This document shows, in pieces, positions 35,313 to 44,737 of a DNA stretch of 64,000 nt (positions are counted from its first letter, which is position 1; each line of letters starts with the position of its first letter). The stretch comes from Pseudomonadota bacterium (lineage in GTDB: Bacteria; Desulfobacterota; Syntrophorhabdia; Syntrophorhabdales; Syntrophorhabdaceae): assembly GCA_026388315.1 (NCBI GenBank), contig JAPLKA010000055.1, positions 1 to 64,000 on the forward strand, written 5' to 3'. A program made the translations under genes and the position numbers. The notes below the pieces were generated by a model that made no database searches, was not told the origin of the DNA, and saw only the letters and a program-made list of their open reading frames with translations.

Positions 35313-36887
35313 ATGAAGGTGCTGTCACCTGAACGGATGGCGAAGTATGATAAATATGCAATTGAGACATGGGGGATCCCATCGGCTGTACTTATGGAGA
35401 ATGCAGGCCGGAATACATACAGGCTCATCAAAGAGCGTTATCTTGCCGGAAAAAAACGCATCGTAATCGTCTGCGGAAGGGGAAACAACGGCGGCGATGG
35501 GTTTGTAGTCGGCAGATATGCCATGAGGGATGGTTACCGCGTCAGGGTTTTTCTTCTCTGCAAGAAAGGTGATTTGAAAGGAGACGCTGCTCTGAATATG
35601 AACCTTTATGAATCCCTTCAGGGGGAGATTGTTGAGGTTGAAAACGATTTTAATGCCATAAAAATGGGTGTTAAACATGCCGATATCATAGTGGATGCCA
35701 TCTTCGGGACAGGCCTTTCAAAGGCTGTAGAGGGGAAGGAAAAGACTGTCATCGAGGAAATTAATCGGTCAGGCAAGCCCGTTATGGCCATCGATATTCC
35801 GTCAGGAATCGACGGAAAGACAGGGGCTCCCCTGGAGTGCGCCATCAAGGCAACCCATACGTTTACCTATGCCTATCCGAAGCTCGGCCAGATTTTTTAT
35901 CCGGGCGGGGATCATACGGGAAGATTGACGGTTATTGATATTTCTATACCAGTCCTCGTAGAGGACGTACTCGGCGTTGATGCGCAACTTGTTGATGGTG
36001 ATATGCTGAGAAGATGTATAAAAGAAAGGCTTCCCTGGTCACACAAAGGTATCTATGGCCATGCTGCTGTCATCGCAGGATCGCCCGGCAAGACAGGCGC
36101 AGCCTATATGGCTTCACTGGCTGCCCTGAAGGTTGGTGCGGGGCTGGTAACACTTCTCATACCTGCGAGCCTCAATGACATAATGGAGGCGAAACTTACA
36201 GAGGTCATGACATATCCTGTTGAGGATAAGGGAACAGGTTTTTTCACAATGGCTTCATATAAAAAGGTAAGGGAGTTTGTGGAAGACAAAGATGTGATCA
36301 TTATGGGGCCCGGTCTTTCACAGAACCCGGAAACAATGGAACTGGTAAGAAAGCTCTATACTGAAATTGATAAGCTTTTTGTGATTGATGCCGATGGAAT
36401 AAATGCATTCCAGGGTCACATGGATGTTCTCAAGGGTACAAAAAGAAATACTGTGCTGACTCCACACCCCGGAGAACTCGGCCGCCTTATTGGCCTTTCT
36501 CCGAAAGCGATAAACGAAGACAGGATGACCGTGGGCAGGAGGTTTGTTGAAGATACCAGCGTATATCTTGTATTGAAAGGGGCCAGGTCAATTCTTTTCA
36601 GCCCTGACGGAGAGATATATATAAACCCTACCGGCAATCCGGCCCTGGCAAAAGGTGGAAGCGGAGACATTCTGACCGGTTTTATAGGGGGATTTCTTTC
36701 CCAGGGATACACCCCCACAGAGGCATCCCTGCTGGGCATGTACCTTCACGGGTATCTTGCGGATAGCTGGGTTGAAACAAATACGGATATAGATCTCCTT
36801 GCCGGTGATTTGCTTTCCGGATTGGGTGACGCAATAAGGGCGATAAAGGATGGAAAGGAAAGAATTTATATCGAAAAATCCCTCTGA
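35313..36887 (+). CDS. nnr: Bifunctional NAD(P)H-hydrate epimerase/dehydratase
   Basis: A 524-residue repair enzyme that restores damaged hydrated NAD(P)H. The N-terminal epimerase (YjeF-N, about 1-215) has CGRGNNGGDGFVVGR near 51-65. The C-terminal ADP/ATP-dependent dehydratase (about 230-515) has GPGLSQNPE and NPTGNPALAKGGSGDILTG. Both halves look intact. ATG 35313 follows GAGGGGAG. It overlaps tsaE by 38 bases, the usual nnr-tsaE order. Confidence 0.95.
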   Translation: MKVLSPERMAKYDKYAIETWGIPSAVLMENAGRNTYRLIKERYLAGKKRIVIVCGRGNNGGDGFVVGRYAMRDGYRVRVFLLCKKGDLKGDAALNMNLYESLQGEIVEVENDFNAIKMGVKHADIIVDAIFGTGLSKAVEGKEKTVIEEINRSGKPVMAIDIPSGIDGKTGAPLECAIKATHTFTYAYPKLGQIFYPGGDHTGRLTVIDISIPVLVEDVLGVDAQLVDGDMLRRCIKERLPWSHKGIYGHAAVIAGSPGKTGAAYMASLAALKVGAGLVTLLIPASLNDIMEAKLTEVMTYPVEDKGTGFFTMASYKKVREFVEDKDVIIMGPGLSQNPETMELVRKLYTEIDKLFVIDADGINAFQGHMDVLKGTKRNTVLTPHPGELGRLIGLSPKAINEDRMTVGRRFVEDTSVYLVLKGARSILFSPDGEIYINPTGNPALAKGGSGDILTGFIGGFLSQGYTPTEASLLGMYLHGYLADSWVETNTDIDLLAGDLLSGLGDAIRAIKDGKERIYIEKSL

Positions 36888-37269
36888 AACATGGGATATA
36901 GGCGAATACACTGGCAAAAATGCAAAACAGGGCGACCTTTATGCGCTTTACGGTGAGCTTGGCGCCGGAAAAACCCAGTTCGCAAAAGGTATTGCAAGGG
37001 GCATAGGGGTAAAAGACTGGCAGTATGTGGTAAGCCCTTCCTACACCCTCATGAATGTGTACGAAGGCTCAGCCCTTGACATGTGTCATGTCGACCTATA
37101 CAGGATCGAAGGAGATGAAATTGAGGCCCTTCAGGTAGAAGAATTTCTTCAAAGCGGCATAGTTGTGGTAGAATGGGCTGAAAGGGCAACGTGGTGGAAC
37201 GGTGTGATAAGGGTTGAGATTGAAGTAGCGGGAGAAGAGGAACGGAGAATATTGATTGTTAAACCATGA
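36850..37269 (+). CDS. tsaE: tRNA threonylcarbamoyladenosine biosynthesis protein TsaE
   Basis: A 139-residue P-loop ATPase that works with TsaB, TsaC and TsaD to make t6A37 in ANN-decoding tRNAs. The Walker A GELGAGKTQFAKGIARG (about 36-52), SPSYTLMN and VEWAER motifs are clear. The first codons overlap the 3' end of nnr, which supports translational coupling. Confidence 0.94.
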   Translation: MERKEFISKNPSETWDIGEYTGKNAKQGDLYALYGELGAGKTQFAKGIARGIGVKDWQYVVSPSYTLMNVYEGSALDMCHVDLYRIEGDEIEALQVEEFLQSGIVVVEWAERATWWNGVIRVEIEVAGEEERRILIVKP

Positions 37270-37284
37270 AATAGACAGCATTAT

Positions 37285-37355
37285 GCGTGAAGTAATCTAT
37301 AGCGTAGAGGATTTAAAACTAAACGCTCTATGCTAAACGCTCCACGCTAATTTAT
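37285..37355. repeat. Degenerate word tract (AAACGCT / CTATGCT type)
   Basis: The tsaE-lysC gap contains AAACTAAACGCTCTATGCTA followed by AACGCTCCACGCTAA, imperfect tandem units with period near 14. No gene is present, and lysC has its own ribosome binding site (GGAGG) after it. Confidence 0.55.
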
Positions 37356-37369
37356 AATGGAGGTAAAAA

Positions 37370-38602
37370 ATGCTTATTGTGCAAAAGTATGGAGGTACAT
37401 CGGTAGCTGATCTTGAAAGGATAAAGAGCATAGCAAAACGGATCATCGCGTACCGGGAAGAAGACAATGATATCGTTGTGGTTGTTTCTGCTATGGCCGG
37501 CGAGACAGACAGGCTGCTCAACCTGGCACACAGTATTAATAAATTCCCTGATGAAAGGGAGGTTGATGTACTGATTTCTACCGGTGAACAGGTGGTTTCT
37601 GCGCTTCTTGCCATTACATTAAAGACTATGTTCTGTGATGCCGTTTCACTGCTCGGGCATCAGGCAAAAATTGTTACTGACTCCAGTTTTACAAAGGCAA
37701 GGATTTCACATATAGACAAGAACCAGATTATGTCAGAGTTAAACAAGGGCAGAGTTGTGGTTGTCCCCGGTTTTCAGGGTGTGGATGAAAAAGGTAATAT
37801 TACAACCCTGGGCAGAGGAGGATCGGATACATCGGCAGTGGCATTGGCTGCAGCCCTTGACGCAGATCTTTGTGAAATATATACGGATGTGGATGGTGTG
37901 TATACGGCAGACCCGAATGTATGCGATCGGGCAAGAAGACTTGATAAGATATCATATGAAGAAATGCTTGAAATGGCAAGCCTCGGGGCAAAAGTTTTGC
38001 AGATAAGGTCTGTTGAATTTGCTGCGAGATATAATGTACCAATTCTTGTAAAATCTTCCTTCACGGACGGTGAAGGGACATTAGTATGTAAGGAGGTTTC
38101 AGATATGGAAAGATTGGAAGTTACAGGTGTTACTTATAATAAGAATGAAGTAAAAATAACCATTGCCGGAATGCCTGACAAACCAGGCATTGCAGCTCAG
38201 CTATTTGGCGCCCTATCCGATGCAAACATCGTGATAGATGTGATAGTCCAGAACGTGAGTCGTAATAATTTAGCGGATATCACGTTTACCGTTGCAAAAG
38301 CAGACGGGAAGAAAGCCCTTAAGGTTACGGAAGAGGCTGCCCTTGCAATAGGAGCAGGCGGTGTGGCGATAGACGAGAATATAGCCAAAGTGTCAATTGT
38401 TGGATTAGGAATGAGGTCGCATGCAGGGGTTGCATCGAAAATGTTTTCTGCCCTTTCAAAAGAGGGTATAAACATTGAGGCAATAACCACATCGGAGATT
38501 AAAATCTCCTGTGTAGTAGAGAGTAAATACGGAGAACTTGCTGTACGGGTTCTTCATAAAACATTCGGGCTTGATGTCGAGCATGTTGCGGAAGAGAAAT
38601 GA
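37370..38602 (+). CDS. lysC: Aspartate kinase
   Basis: A 410-residue kinase that phosphorylates aspartate at the start of the lysine, threonine and methionine pathways. The N-terminal [15 protein letters not shown], the [16 protein letters not shown] and the [14 protein letters not shown] segments form the active site. Two ACT domains occupy about residues 260-405, so feedback inhibition by lysine and/or threonine is likely. GGAGG lies 7 bases upstream. It overlaps cimA by 4 bases, which places threonine and isoleucine precursor enzymes together. Confidence 0.95.
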   Translation: MLIVQKYGGTSVADLERIKSIAKRIIAYREEDNDIVVVVSAMAGETDRLLNLAHSINKFPDEREVDVLISTGEQVVSALLAITLKTMFCDAVSLLGHQAKIVTDSSFTKARISHIDKNQIMSELNKGRVVVVPGFQGVDEKGNITTLGRGGSDTSAVALAAALDADLCEIYTDVDGVYTADPNVCDRARRLDKISYEEMLEMASLGAKVLQIRSVEFAARYNVPILVKSSFTDGEGTLVCKEVSDMERLEVTGVTYNKNEVKITIAGMPDKPGIAAQLFGALSDANIVIDVIVQNVSRNNLADITFTVAKADGKKALKVTEEAALAIGAGGVAIDENIAKVSIVGLGMRSHAGVASKMFSALSKEGINIEAITTSEIKISCVVESKYGELAVRVLHKTFGLDVEHVAEEK

Positions 38603-40203
38603 AAATTGATTTTTACGATACCACATTGCGTGATGGGGCTCAGTCGGAAGATATTGCCTTTTCCCTCAGCGATAAACTGAGGGTTACAGAAAGGCTCGAC
38701 GAGTTCGGCATACACTTCATTGAGGGCGGGTGGCCTGGTTCAAACCCGAAAGACCTCCTGTATTTTAAGGAAATCAAGAAACTCGCCCTGAAAAATGCAA
38801 AAATCGTTGCCTTTAGCAGCACCATGAAGGCCAACGCCAATCCTGAAGAAGATGAGATTGTAAAGGCTATTTTTGAAGCTGATACAGAATACGTCACCAT
38901 AGTGGGCAAAAGCTGGGATTTACATGTAAGGGATGCCCTCAAGGTGAGCCTTGACACGAATTTGAAGATGATTGAGAGGACTGTAGCCTATTTAAAGCAA
39001 CGCGGTAAGGTTGTATTCTTTGACGCAGAGCATTTTTTTGACGGGTACAAAAAGAACCCGGCCTATGCAAAGAAAGTTATTAAGGTTGCGGCGGATGCAG
39101 GGGCAGATGCTGTAATCCTCTGTGATACAAACGGAGGGAGCATGCCTTTTGAGGTCTATGCTGTTACGCAGGAAGTCCGGGATATTATTCATACAAAACT
39201 CGGGATTCATACTCATAATGATTCGGAGTTGGGTGTTGCCAATACATTAATGGCTGTCCGGGCGGGTTGCAGCCACGTACAGGGCACTGTGAACGGTTAT
39301 GGTGAACGGTGCGGGAATGCCAATCTCTGCTCCATTATACCGAGCCTGATTCTCAAGATGGGGTGCGAAGGCATCGAAAAAGATAAGCTTGCCCATTTAA
39401 GGGGTTTAAGCCTTTTTGTGGACGAGATGGCGAATTTTATCCCTGATAAGCACAGGCCATTCGTTGGTGAGAGCGCCTTTGCCCACAAGGGCGGGATACA
39501 TGTAAGCGCTATAAGAAAGAATCCCGAGACCTATGAACATATCAAGCCTGAAATGGTGGGGAACATTCAACGGGTCCTTATCTCCGACCTCTCAGGCGAG
39601 AGCAGCATCATATATAAGGCCAGGGAATTTAATATCGATATCGAGAAGGACAAAAAACTTGCAAAAGATGTGCTGAAAAAGGTTAAACAGCTCGAGATGT
39701 ACGGGTATCAGTTCGAAGGGGCGGAAGGGTCGCTGGAACTTCTTATTAAGAAGACGCTGGGTATTCACAGGAAGTATTTTGACCTTATCGGTTTTAAGGT
39801 CATAATGGAAAAGAAGGAAAAAGACCACCCCGTTTCTGAGGCGACTATCATGGTTAAGGTCGGCGAAAGGATAGAGCATACGGCAGCGCTTGGTAAAGGC
39901 CCTGTAAATGCACTGGATAATGCATTAAGGAAGGCCCTGTATAAATTTTATCCTGAATTGAAAGAGATGAAACTTGTGGACTACAAGGTGAGGGTGTTGT
40001 CTACCAAAGACGGGACACAGGCGGTCACGAGGGTGCTTATTGAGAGCAGTGACGGAAAACGTTCATGGGGTACCGTGGGCGTATCGGAAAATATCATTGA
40101 AGCAAGCTGGCTGGCTCTTGTTGACGGGATTGATTACAAACTGCTGATCGAAGAGGAGAAGGCCGACCGAGCAACGCGGAATGAAGAGAACGTATCGGCG
40201 TGA
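38599..40203 (+). CDS. cimA: (R)-citramalate synthase
   Basis: A 534-residue enzyme that condenses pyruvate and acetyl-CoA to citramalate, the threonine-independent route to isoleucine. The HMGL-like barrel has [14 protein letters not shown] (about 6-19), DTNGGSMP and [15 protein letters not shown]; the C-terminal LeuA-type allosteric domain (about 400-525) ends in [23 protein letters not shown]. Length and the DGAQSEDI start fit the CimA subgroup (COG0119, TIGR00977 type) rather than LeuA. ATG overlaps the lysC stop. Confidence 0.93.
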   Translation: MKIDFYDTTLRDGAQSEDIAFSLSDKLRVTERLDEFGIHFIEGGWPGSNPKDLLYFKEIKKLALKNAKIVAFSSTMKANANPEEDEIVKAIFEADTEYVTIVGKSWDLHVRDALKVSLDTNLKMIERTVAYLKQRGKVVFFDAEHFFDGYKKNPAYAKKVIKVAADAGADAVILCDTNGGSMPFEVYAVTQEVRDIIHTKLGIHTHNDSELGVANTLMAVRAGCSHVQGTVNGYGERCGNANLCSIIPSLILKMGCEGIEKDKLAHLRGLSLFVDEMANFIPDKHRPFVGESAFAHKGGIHVSAIRKNPETYEHIKPEMVGNIQRVLISDLSGESSIIYKAREFNIDIEKDKKLAKDVLKKVKQLEMYGYQFEGAEGSLELLIKKTLGIHRKYFDLIGFKVIMEKKEKDHPVSEATIMVKVGERIEHTAALGKGPVNALDNALRKALYKFYPELKEMKLVDYKVRVLSTKDGTQAVTRVLIESSDGKRSWGTVGVSENIIEASWLALVDGIDYKLLIEEEKADRATRNEENVSA

Positions 40204-40282
40204 CGGCGTATCGGCGAAGATAGCCGCAGGCTTTGAGAGTCAAAGGGCATGGTAGCCGCAGGCTTTAGCCTGCGAATAATTA
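40189..40282. repeat. Word tract plus GCAGGCTTTAGCCTGC repeat
   Basis: Around the cimA stop codon is ACGTATCGGCGTGACGGCGT followed by ATCGGCGAAG, a degenerate tract. Next come a half copy and then a full copy (40249-40282) of the palindromic repeat with core GCAGGCTTTAGCCTGC, related to the copy at 12442. The tract slightly enters the last codons of cimA. Confidence 0.6.
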
Positions 40283-40306
40283 AGAAGAATTAAAGGAGAA
40301 GGAAGT

Positions 40307-40762
40307 TTGAAAAGGTTATTGAATACCAGAGACGCAACGAAAGAATTGAATATTCTCCGCTCATTGGAAACATACCGAAAACCTTTCGAGGTTGTAGGCA
40401 CTTACAGGCTTATTGATGATGGGCTGAGACCGGAGGCAACGGTCATCATAAAAACGGATAACGACGAGATGCATGAAGCATCAACGGGTGTGGGACCTGT
40501 TGATGCACTTGCCAATGTACTGAAAAAGTCTCTTTCTTCCATCTTTCCGGTTATTCAGGGAGTGAAACTTGTTGATTACTCAGCGCGTGTACACGATGCA
40601 CGGTCAGGTACTTCTGCGAAAGTGGAGGTGTCCATTGTGTTTACCGACGGGCTGGAAATATGGAGTGTATCAGAGATTGCCGAGAACATAAACATGGCAT
40701 CCTTTATGGCCCTTCTCGACGGGTTTGAATATGCAGTATTAGTGAAGGCTGAGAATAAATAG
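40307..40762 (+). CDS. Stand-alone LeuA/CimA allosteric (dimerisation) domain
   Basis: A 151-residue protein that is only the C-terminal regulatory domain of the isopropylmalate/citramalate synthase family. The pattern EASTGVGPVDALANVLKKSL, VKLVDYSARVHDARSGTSAKVEV and ENINMASFMALLDGFEYAV matches the same domain in CimA upstream. It has no catalytic barrel, so it may bind isoleucine or leucine and act on CimA or LeuA. It starts with TTG after AAAGGAGAAGG. It is a probable duplication of the CimA tail, followed by divergence. Confidence 0.85.
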   Translation: MKRLLNTRDATKELNILRSLETYRKPFEVVGTYRLIDDGLRPEATVIIKTDNDEMHEASTGVGPVDALANVLKKSLSSIFPVIQGVKLVDYSARVHDARSGTSAKVEVSIVFTDGLEIWSVSEIAENINMASFMALLDGFEYAVLVKAENK

Positions 40763-40863
40763 CCCCTGCAATAGACTGTTCATTTGACCTTAATAACCTT
40801 GACGATGGGTTGTACAGTAGTTATATTTATTAAAACGATTTTTATCGTGTTTGGAGGTTAGAA

Positions 40864-41235
40864 ATGCCAATTTATGAATATGAGTGTTCAAACTGTGGTA
40901 AACGGTTCGAAATATTTCAGAAGATTAGTGATAACCCTTTGAGAGAGTGCAAATTCTGCAGAGGAGTTCTTAATAAGCTGATTTCCAACTGTTCCTTCCA
41001 GTTGAAAGGAACAGGGTGGTATGCAACTGATTATAAGAAACCCGTAGATACAGTTGGTAAAAGCGCCCATTCTGATAATGGGAAGAAAGATACAGAGAAA
41101 GCTGAAACAAAAAAGGATGTCGCTGCAGCAGCTTCACCTGAGGCAAAAGCAGAAACTAAGGCAGAAACTAAGGCTGAGGCAAAAACAGAATCTAAAGGTG
41201 TTAGCAAAAACGGAGGAGAGAATGAACGTAGGTGA
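40864..41235 (+). CDS. FmdB-family zinc-ribbon protein with low-complexity tail
   Basis: A 123-residue protein. The first 60 residues form an FmdB/CxxC_CXXC_SSSS ribbon: [18 protein letters not shown], then CKFC and the [12 protein letters not shown] end. The rest is a charged tail with repeated [14 protein letters not shown] units, encoded by imperfect tandem repeats. FmdB proteins are small regulators of unclear function. GGAGG precedes the ATG. The next small gene starts inside its last codons. Confidence 0.88.
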   Translation: MPIYEYECSNCGKRFEIFQKISDNPLRECKFCRGVLNKLISNCSFQLKGTGWYATDYKKPVDTVGKSAHSDNGKKDTEKAETKKDVAAAASPEAKAETKAETKAEAKTESKGVSKNGGENERR

Positions 41236-41377
41236 TAAGGTAAAATTTACCTTTGCAAAGAAAGAAATGGAAGGACAGATAGAAAAAATATTTCCGAAAA
41301 ATGTTTATTTGAAAGCAGATTTCCCGAAAGATAAGGGGAAGATTGTTAAGAGAAAGATAAAAGACATAAAAGCATAA
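41222..41377 (+). CDS. 51-residue KOW-like small protein
   Basis: A short frame starts at ATG 41222 after GGAGGAGA and overlaps the fmdB-like stop. Its product begins [18 protein letters not shown] and continues through [16 protein letters not shown] to KIKDIKA. The GDKV-F---K---G-I pattern suggests an SH3/KOW-type beta barrel. The overlap, ribosome binding site and coherent composition argue that it is real. Function is unknown; a nucleic-acid-binding role is a guess. Confidence 0.75.
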   Translation: MNVGDKVKFTFAKKEMEGQIEKIFPKNVYLKADFPKDKGKIVKRKIKDIKA

Positions 41378-41382
41378 AACCA

Positions 41383-41445
41383 GAGGGGTCGAGGGTCCGA
41401 GTGGACCACTGGAACCCTTGAACCCACGAACCCTTGAACCCTGAT
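41383..41445. repeat. Degenerate word tract (GAACCCTTGAACCC type)
   Basis: GGAACCCTTGAACCCACGAA followed by CCCTTGAACCCTGA is a run of AACCC units separated by 4-6 bases. It lies in the gap between the convergent small gene and carB. The same word recurs inside carA (45363-45392). Confidence 0.65.
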
Positions 41446-41446
41446 T

Positions 41447-44400
41447 TTAAAGGTAGTAATCCTGTAGGGCCTTCACGTGGATGTTTCCTTTTTTCATGCT
41501 TTCAATGGCATTCACTGCCGCCTGTGCACCTGATAAGGTTGTTGTGTAAGGGATTTTGTACTGCACTGCATTTGCCCGGATTGATATTTCGTCTATTTTA
41601 GGATGCCTGCCGCTTGGTGTATTAATGATGAGGTGGAGGGCGCTATTTTTTATCATATCCACGATATGTGGCCTCCCTTCTGAGACCTTATTCACAAATT
41701 TCACATCAACACCGTTATTGATAAGAATCTTACCGGTACCTTTCGTTGCATGTATTCTAAAGCCTAAATCGGAAAGTTTCTTCGCAATAAAAACAATATT
41801 TCTTTTGTCTTTGTTTTTTACGCTTAAAAGGACATTGCCTTCTGAGGGGAGGTTCTGCCCTGCGCCAAGTTGGGATTTCAGGAATGCCGCACCGAAATTC
41901 TGATCAATGCCCATTACTTCACCTGTTGACTTCATTTCTGGACCTAAAATGGTATCAACTCCGTAAAATTTGTTGAAGGGGAAAACAGATTCTTTTACTG
42001 CAATATGTTTTATATCCACCTCTTTTTCTATTCCTAAATCCTTCAGTTTCATGCCTACCATCAATTTTGCGGCTACCTTTGCCCACTGAATCCCTGTTGC
42101 CTTGCTCACAAAGGGCACTGTCCTGCTGGCCCTCGGGTTGACTTCCAGCACATAAATGATATCATTTTTCACAGCATACTGGATATTCATAAGCCCGATA
42201 ACATTGAGTTCCATTGCGAGCTTGCGGGTATATATCCTTATCCTCTCGATAATGTTGTCATCAAGAGAATAAGGCGGGAGCACACTGGCGCTGTCGCCTG
42301 AATGGATACCTGCTTCTTCTATGTGTTCCATTATACCGGCAACGATGCATTTTTCCCCGTCTGCAACGGCGTCAACGTCTATCTCTATGGCGTCTTCAAG
42401 GTATTTATCTATGAGAATGGGTTTTCCGGGGGAAGCCTCCGCTGCCTTTTCCATAAAGTTTATCAGGTCATCATCAGAATAGACAATCTCCATCGCTCTC
42501 CCGCCAAGGACATAGGATGGTCTAACCACAACCGGATAGCCAATAGAGTCTGCCACCTCCTTCGCTTCTTTAAAAGATGCGGCTATGCCGTTCTCCGGTT
42601 GCGTAAGGTTAAGTTTCTTCAGGAGATTCTTGAATTTATCTCTGTCTTCTGCAACGTCAATGCTTTCAGGTGTTGTGCCTATAATCCTTACACCTGCTTT
42701 TTGTAAAGGAACGGCAAGATTTAGCGGCGTCTGGCCTCCGAATTGCACAATCACGCCATCAGGTTTTTCCTTTTCTGCAATATCGAGGACATTTTCAAAG
42801 GTAAGGGGCTCAAAATATAATTTGTCTGACGTGTCATAATCAGTGCTTACTGTTTCAGGGTTACTGTTTACCATTATTGTTTCATATCCGAGTTCTTTTA
42901 AGGCAAATGCTGCATGGACACAACAATAGTCAAATTCTATGCCCTGCCCAATCCTGTTAGGACCCCCGCCCAAAATCATTATTTTTTTCTCTGCCGATAC
43001 CCTGGATTCGTCTTCTTTTTCATACGTTGAGTAGTAATAGGGCGTATATGCCTCGAATTCCGCAGCGCATGTGTCGACCAGCTTGAAAACACCCTTAATG
43101 CTCCTCTCTAATCTCCATTTTCGAACCTCGGGCTCATCTAACCCCAGTATATTGCCTATCTGCTTGTCCGAAAAACCATATTTTTTTGCCCTGAGCATTA
43201 TATCTTCTGTAAGGCCATCCTTATATGTTTTTAATTCCAACTCAAAATCAACAATCTCGTTTATATTCTTCAGGAACCACCTGTCTATCCCTGTCAGATT
43301 GAATATCTCTTCTATGTCCAGACCCGCTATAAAGGCGTGACGGAGATAGAATATCCTGTCCTTGTTAGGGGTTATCAGCTTCCTCCTTATAATGTCATGG
43401 TTCAGAATCCCCGGCAGGCGGTCATCCGCTATCCCGAAAACCCCTACCTCGAGGGACCTGAACGCTTTCTGAAGGGCCTCTTTGAATGTCCTTCCTATGG
43501 CCATTGCTTCACCAACCGATTTCATCTGGATGGTTAAGGTCTCATCCGCCCCTTTGAATTTTTCAAAGGTAAAACGAGGCACCTTTACAACGCAATAATC
43601 AATGGTCGGTTCGAAGGAGGCAGGTGTTTTTTTTGTAATATCATTGGGTATCTCGTCGAGGGTATAGCCTATGGCGAGCTTGGCAGCGATTTTTGCTATG
43701 GGGAAACCGGTTGCCTTGGATGCGAGGGCAGAACTCCTCGACACCCTCGGGTTCATTTCTATGATAACCATACGGCCGTCATCCGGATTGATTGCAAACT
43801 GAATATTCGAACCCCCGGTTTCAACGCCAATTTCTCTTATTATTTCAATGGCAGCGTCACGCATGAACTGATATTCCTTGTCGGTGAGGGTTTGTGCCGG
43901 AGCGACCGTTATGCTGTCGCCTGTGTGTACCCCCATGGGGTCAAAATTCTCGATTGAGCAGATAATGACGACATTATCTTTTTTGTCCCTCATGACTTCC
44001 AGTTCGTATTCCTTCCAGCCGATTACCGATTCTTCAACGAGGATTTCACTTGTCATGCTGCTTTCGAGCCCCCGCAGGGCAAGGACTTCGAACTCTTCAA
44101 TGTTGTATGCAACAGCGGCCCCCGTGCCGCCGAGGGTGTAACTTGGCCTGATAATCAGAGGGAAGCCGATATCTTTTGCAATCTTTCTTGCATCGTCCAT
44201 ATTGTGGGCAAGGCCGCTTTTTGGCACTTCGAGGTTGATCTTTTCCATGGCTGCCTTGAATTCTTCCCTGTTTTCAGCCTTCCTGATGGCCTTGTAATTT
44301 GCCCCGATGAGTTCAACGCCGTATTTTTCGAGAATCCCCCTCTCCGAGAGAATGGTGGCAAGGTTGAGACCGGTCTGGCCGCCTATGGTGGGGAGAATCG

Positions 44401-44653
44401 CATCAGGCTTTTCTACTTTTATAATCTCCTCAAGGACCTCCGGGGTGAGTGGCTCTATATAAACCCTCTCTGCCATATCAGGGTCTGTCATAATTGTAGC
44501 AGGGTTACTGTTAACGAGGATTACCCTGTACCCTTCCTCGCGGAGCGCCTTGCATGCCTGGCTTCCTGAATAGTCAAACTCACATGCCTGGCCGATGATA
44601 ATAGGACCTGAGCCAATGAGCAGTATGCTTTTTATGTCAGTTCTTTTGGGCAT
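41447..44653 (-). CDS. carB: Carbamoyl-phosphate synthase large subunit
   Basis: A 1068-residue enzyme that makes carbamoyl phosphate for arginine and pyrimidines. Two homologous ATP-grasp halves (about 1-400 and 550-935) each start with a biotin-carboxylase-like N-domain ([22 protein letters not shown] and [21 protein letters not shown]). An oligomerisation domain lies between, and an MGS-like allosteric domain (about 935-1068) ends with [13 protein letters not shown]. Length is normal. It follows carA after an 84-base word-tract gap. Confidence 0.97.
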   Translation of the reverse strand: MPKRTDIKSILLIGSGPIIIGQACEFDYSGSQACKALREEGYRVILVNSNPATIMTDPDMAERVYIEPLTPEVLEEIIKVEKPDAILPTIGGQTGLNLATILSERGILEKYGVELIGANYKAIRKAENREEFKAAMEKINLEVPKSGLAHNMDDARKIAKDIGFPLIIRPSYTLGGTGAAVAYNIEEFEVLALRGLESSMTSEILVEESVIGWKEYELEVMRDKKDNVVIICSIENFDPMGVHTGDSITVAPAQTLTDKEYQFMRDAAIEIIREIGVETGGSNIQFAINPDDGRMVIIEMNPRVSRSSALASKATGFPIAKIAAKLAIGYTLDEIPNDITKKTPASFEPTIDYCVVKVPRFTFEKFKGADETLTIQMKSVGEAMAIGRTFKEALQKAFRSLEVGVFGIADDRLPGILNHDIIRRKLITPNKDRIFYLRHAFIAGLDIEEIFNLTGIDRWFLKNINEIVDFELELKTYKDGLTEDIMLRAKKYGFSDKQIGNILGLDEPEVRKWRLERSIKGVFKLVDTCAAEFEAYTPYYYSTYEKEDESRVSAEKKIMILGGGPNRIGQGIEFDYCCVHAAFALKELGYETIMVNSNPETVSTDYDTSDKLYFEPLTFENVLDIAEKEKPDGVIVQFGGQTPLNLAVPLQKAGVRIIGTTPESIDVAEDRDKFKNLLKKLNLTQPENGIAASFKEAKEVADSIGYPVVVRPSYVLGGRAMEIVYSDDDLINFMEKAAEASPGKPILIDKYLEDAIEIDVDAVADGEKCIVAGIMEHIEEAGIHSGDSASVLPPYSLDDNIIERIRIYTRKLAMELNVIGLMNIQYAVKNDIIYVLEVNPRASRTVPFVSKATGIQWAKVAAKLMVGMKLKDLGIEKEVDIKHIAVKESVFPFNKFYGVDTILGPEMKSTGEVMGIDQNFGAAFLKSQLGAGQNLPSEGNVLLSVKNKDKRNIVFIAKKLSDLGFRIHATKGTGKILINNGVDVKFVNKVSEGRPHIVDMIKNSALHLIINTPSGRHPKIDEISIRANAVQYKIPYTTTLSGAQAAVNAIESMKKGNIHVKALQDYYL

Positions 44654-44666
44654 AGTTACCTCTTAT

Positions 44667-44712
44667 TTAACCGAACCGGCGAACCGGCGAACCGGCGTAT
44701 CGGCGACAAATA
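44667..44712. repeat. Degenerate word tract (CGGCGAACCGG type)
   Basis: AACCGGCGAACCGGCGAACC followed by GGCGTATCGGCGAC is a tandem of about 9 bases in the carA-carB gap. It is close in wording to the tracts at 35165 and 40189. Confidence 0.65.
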
Positions 44713-44737
44713 TCTTTACAATCTCCGTTTCTCCCAT

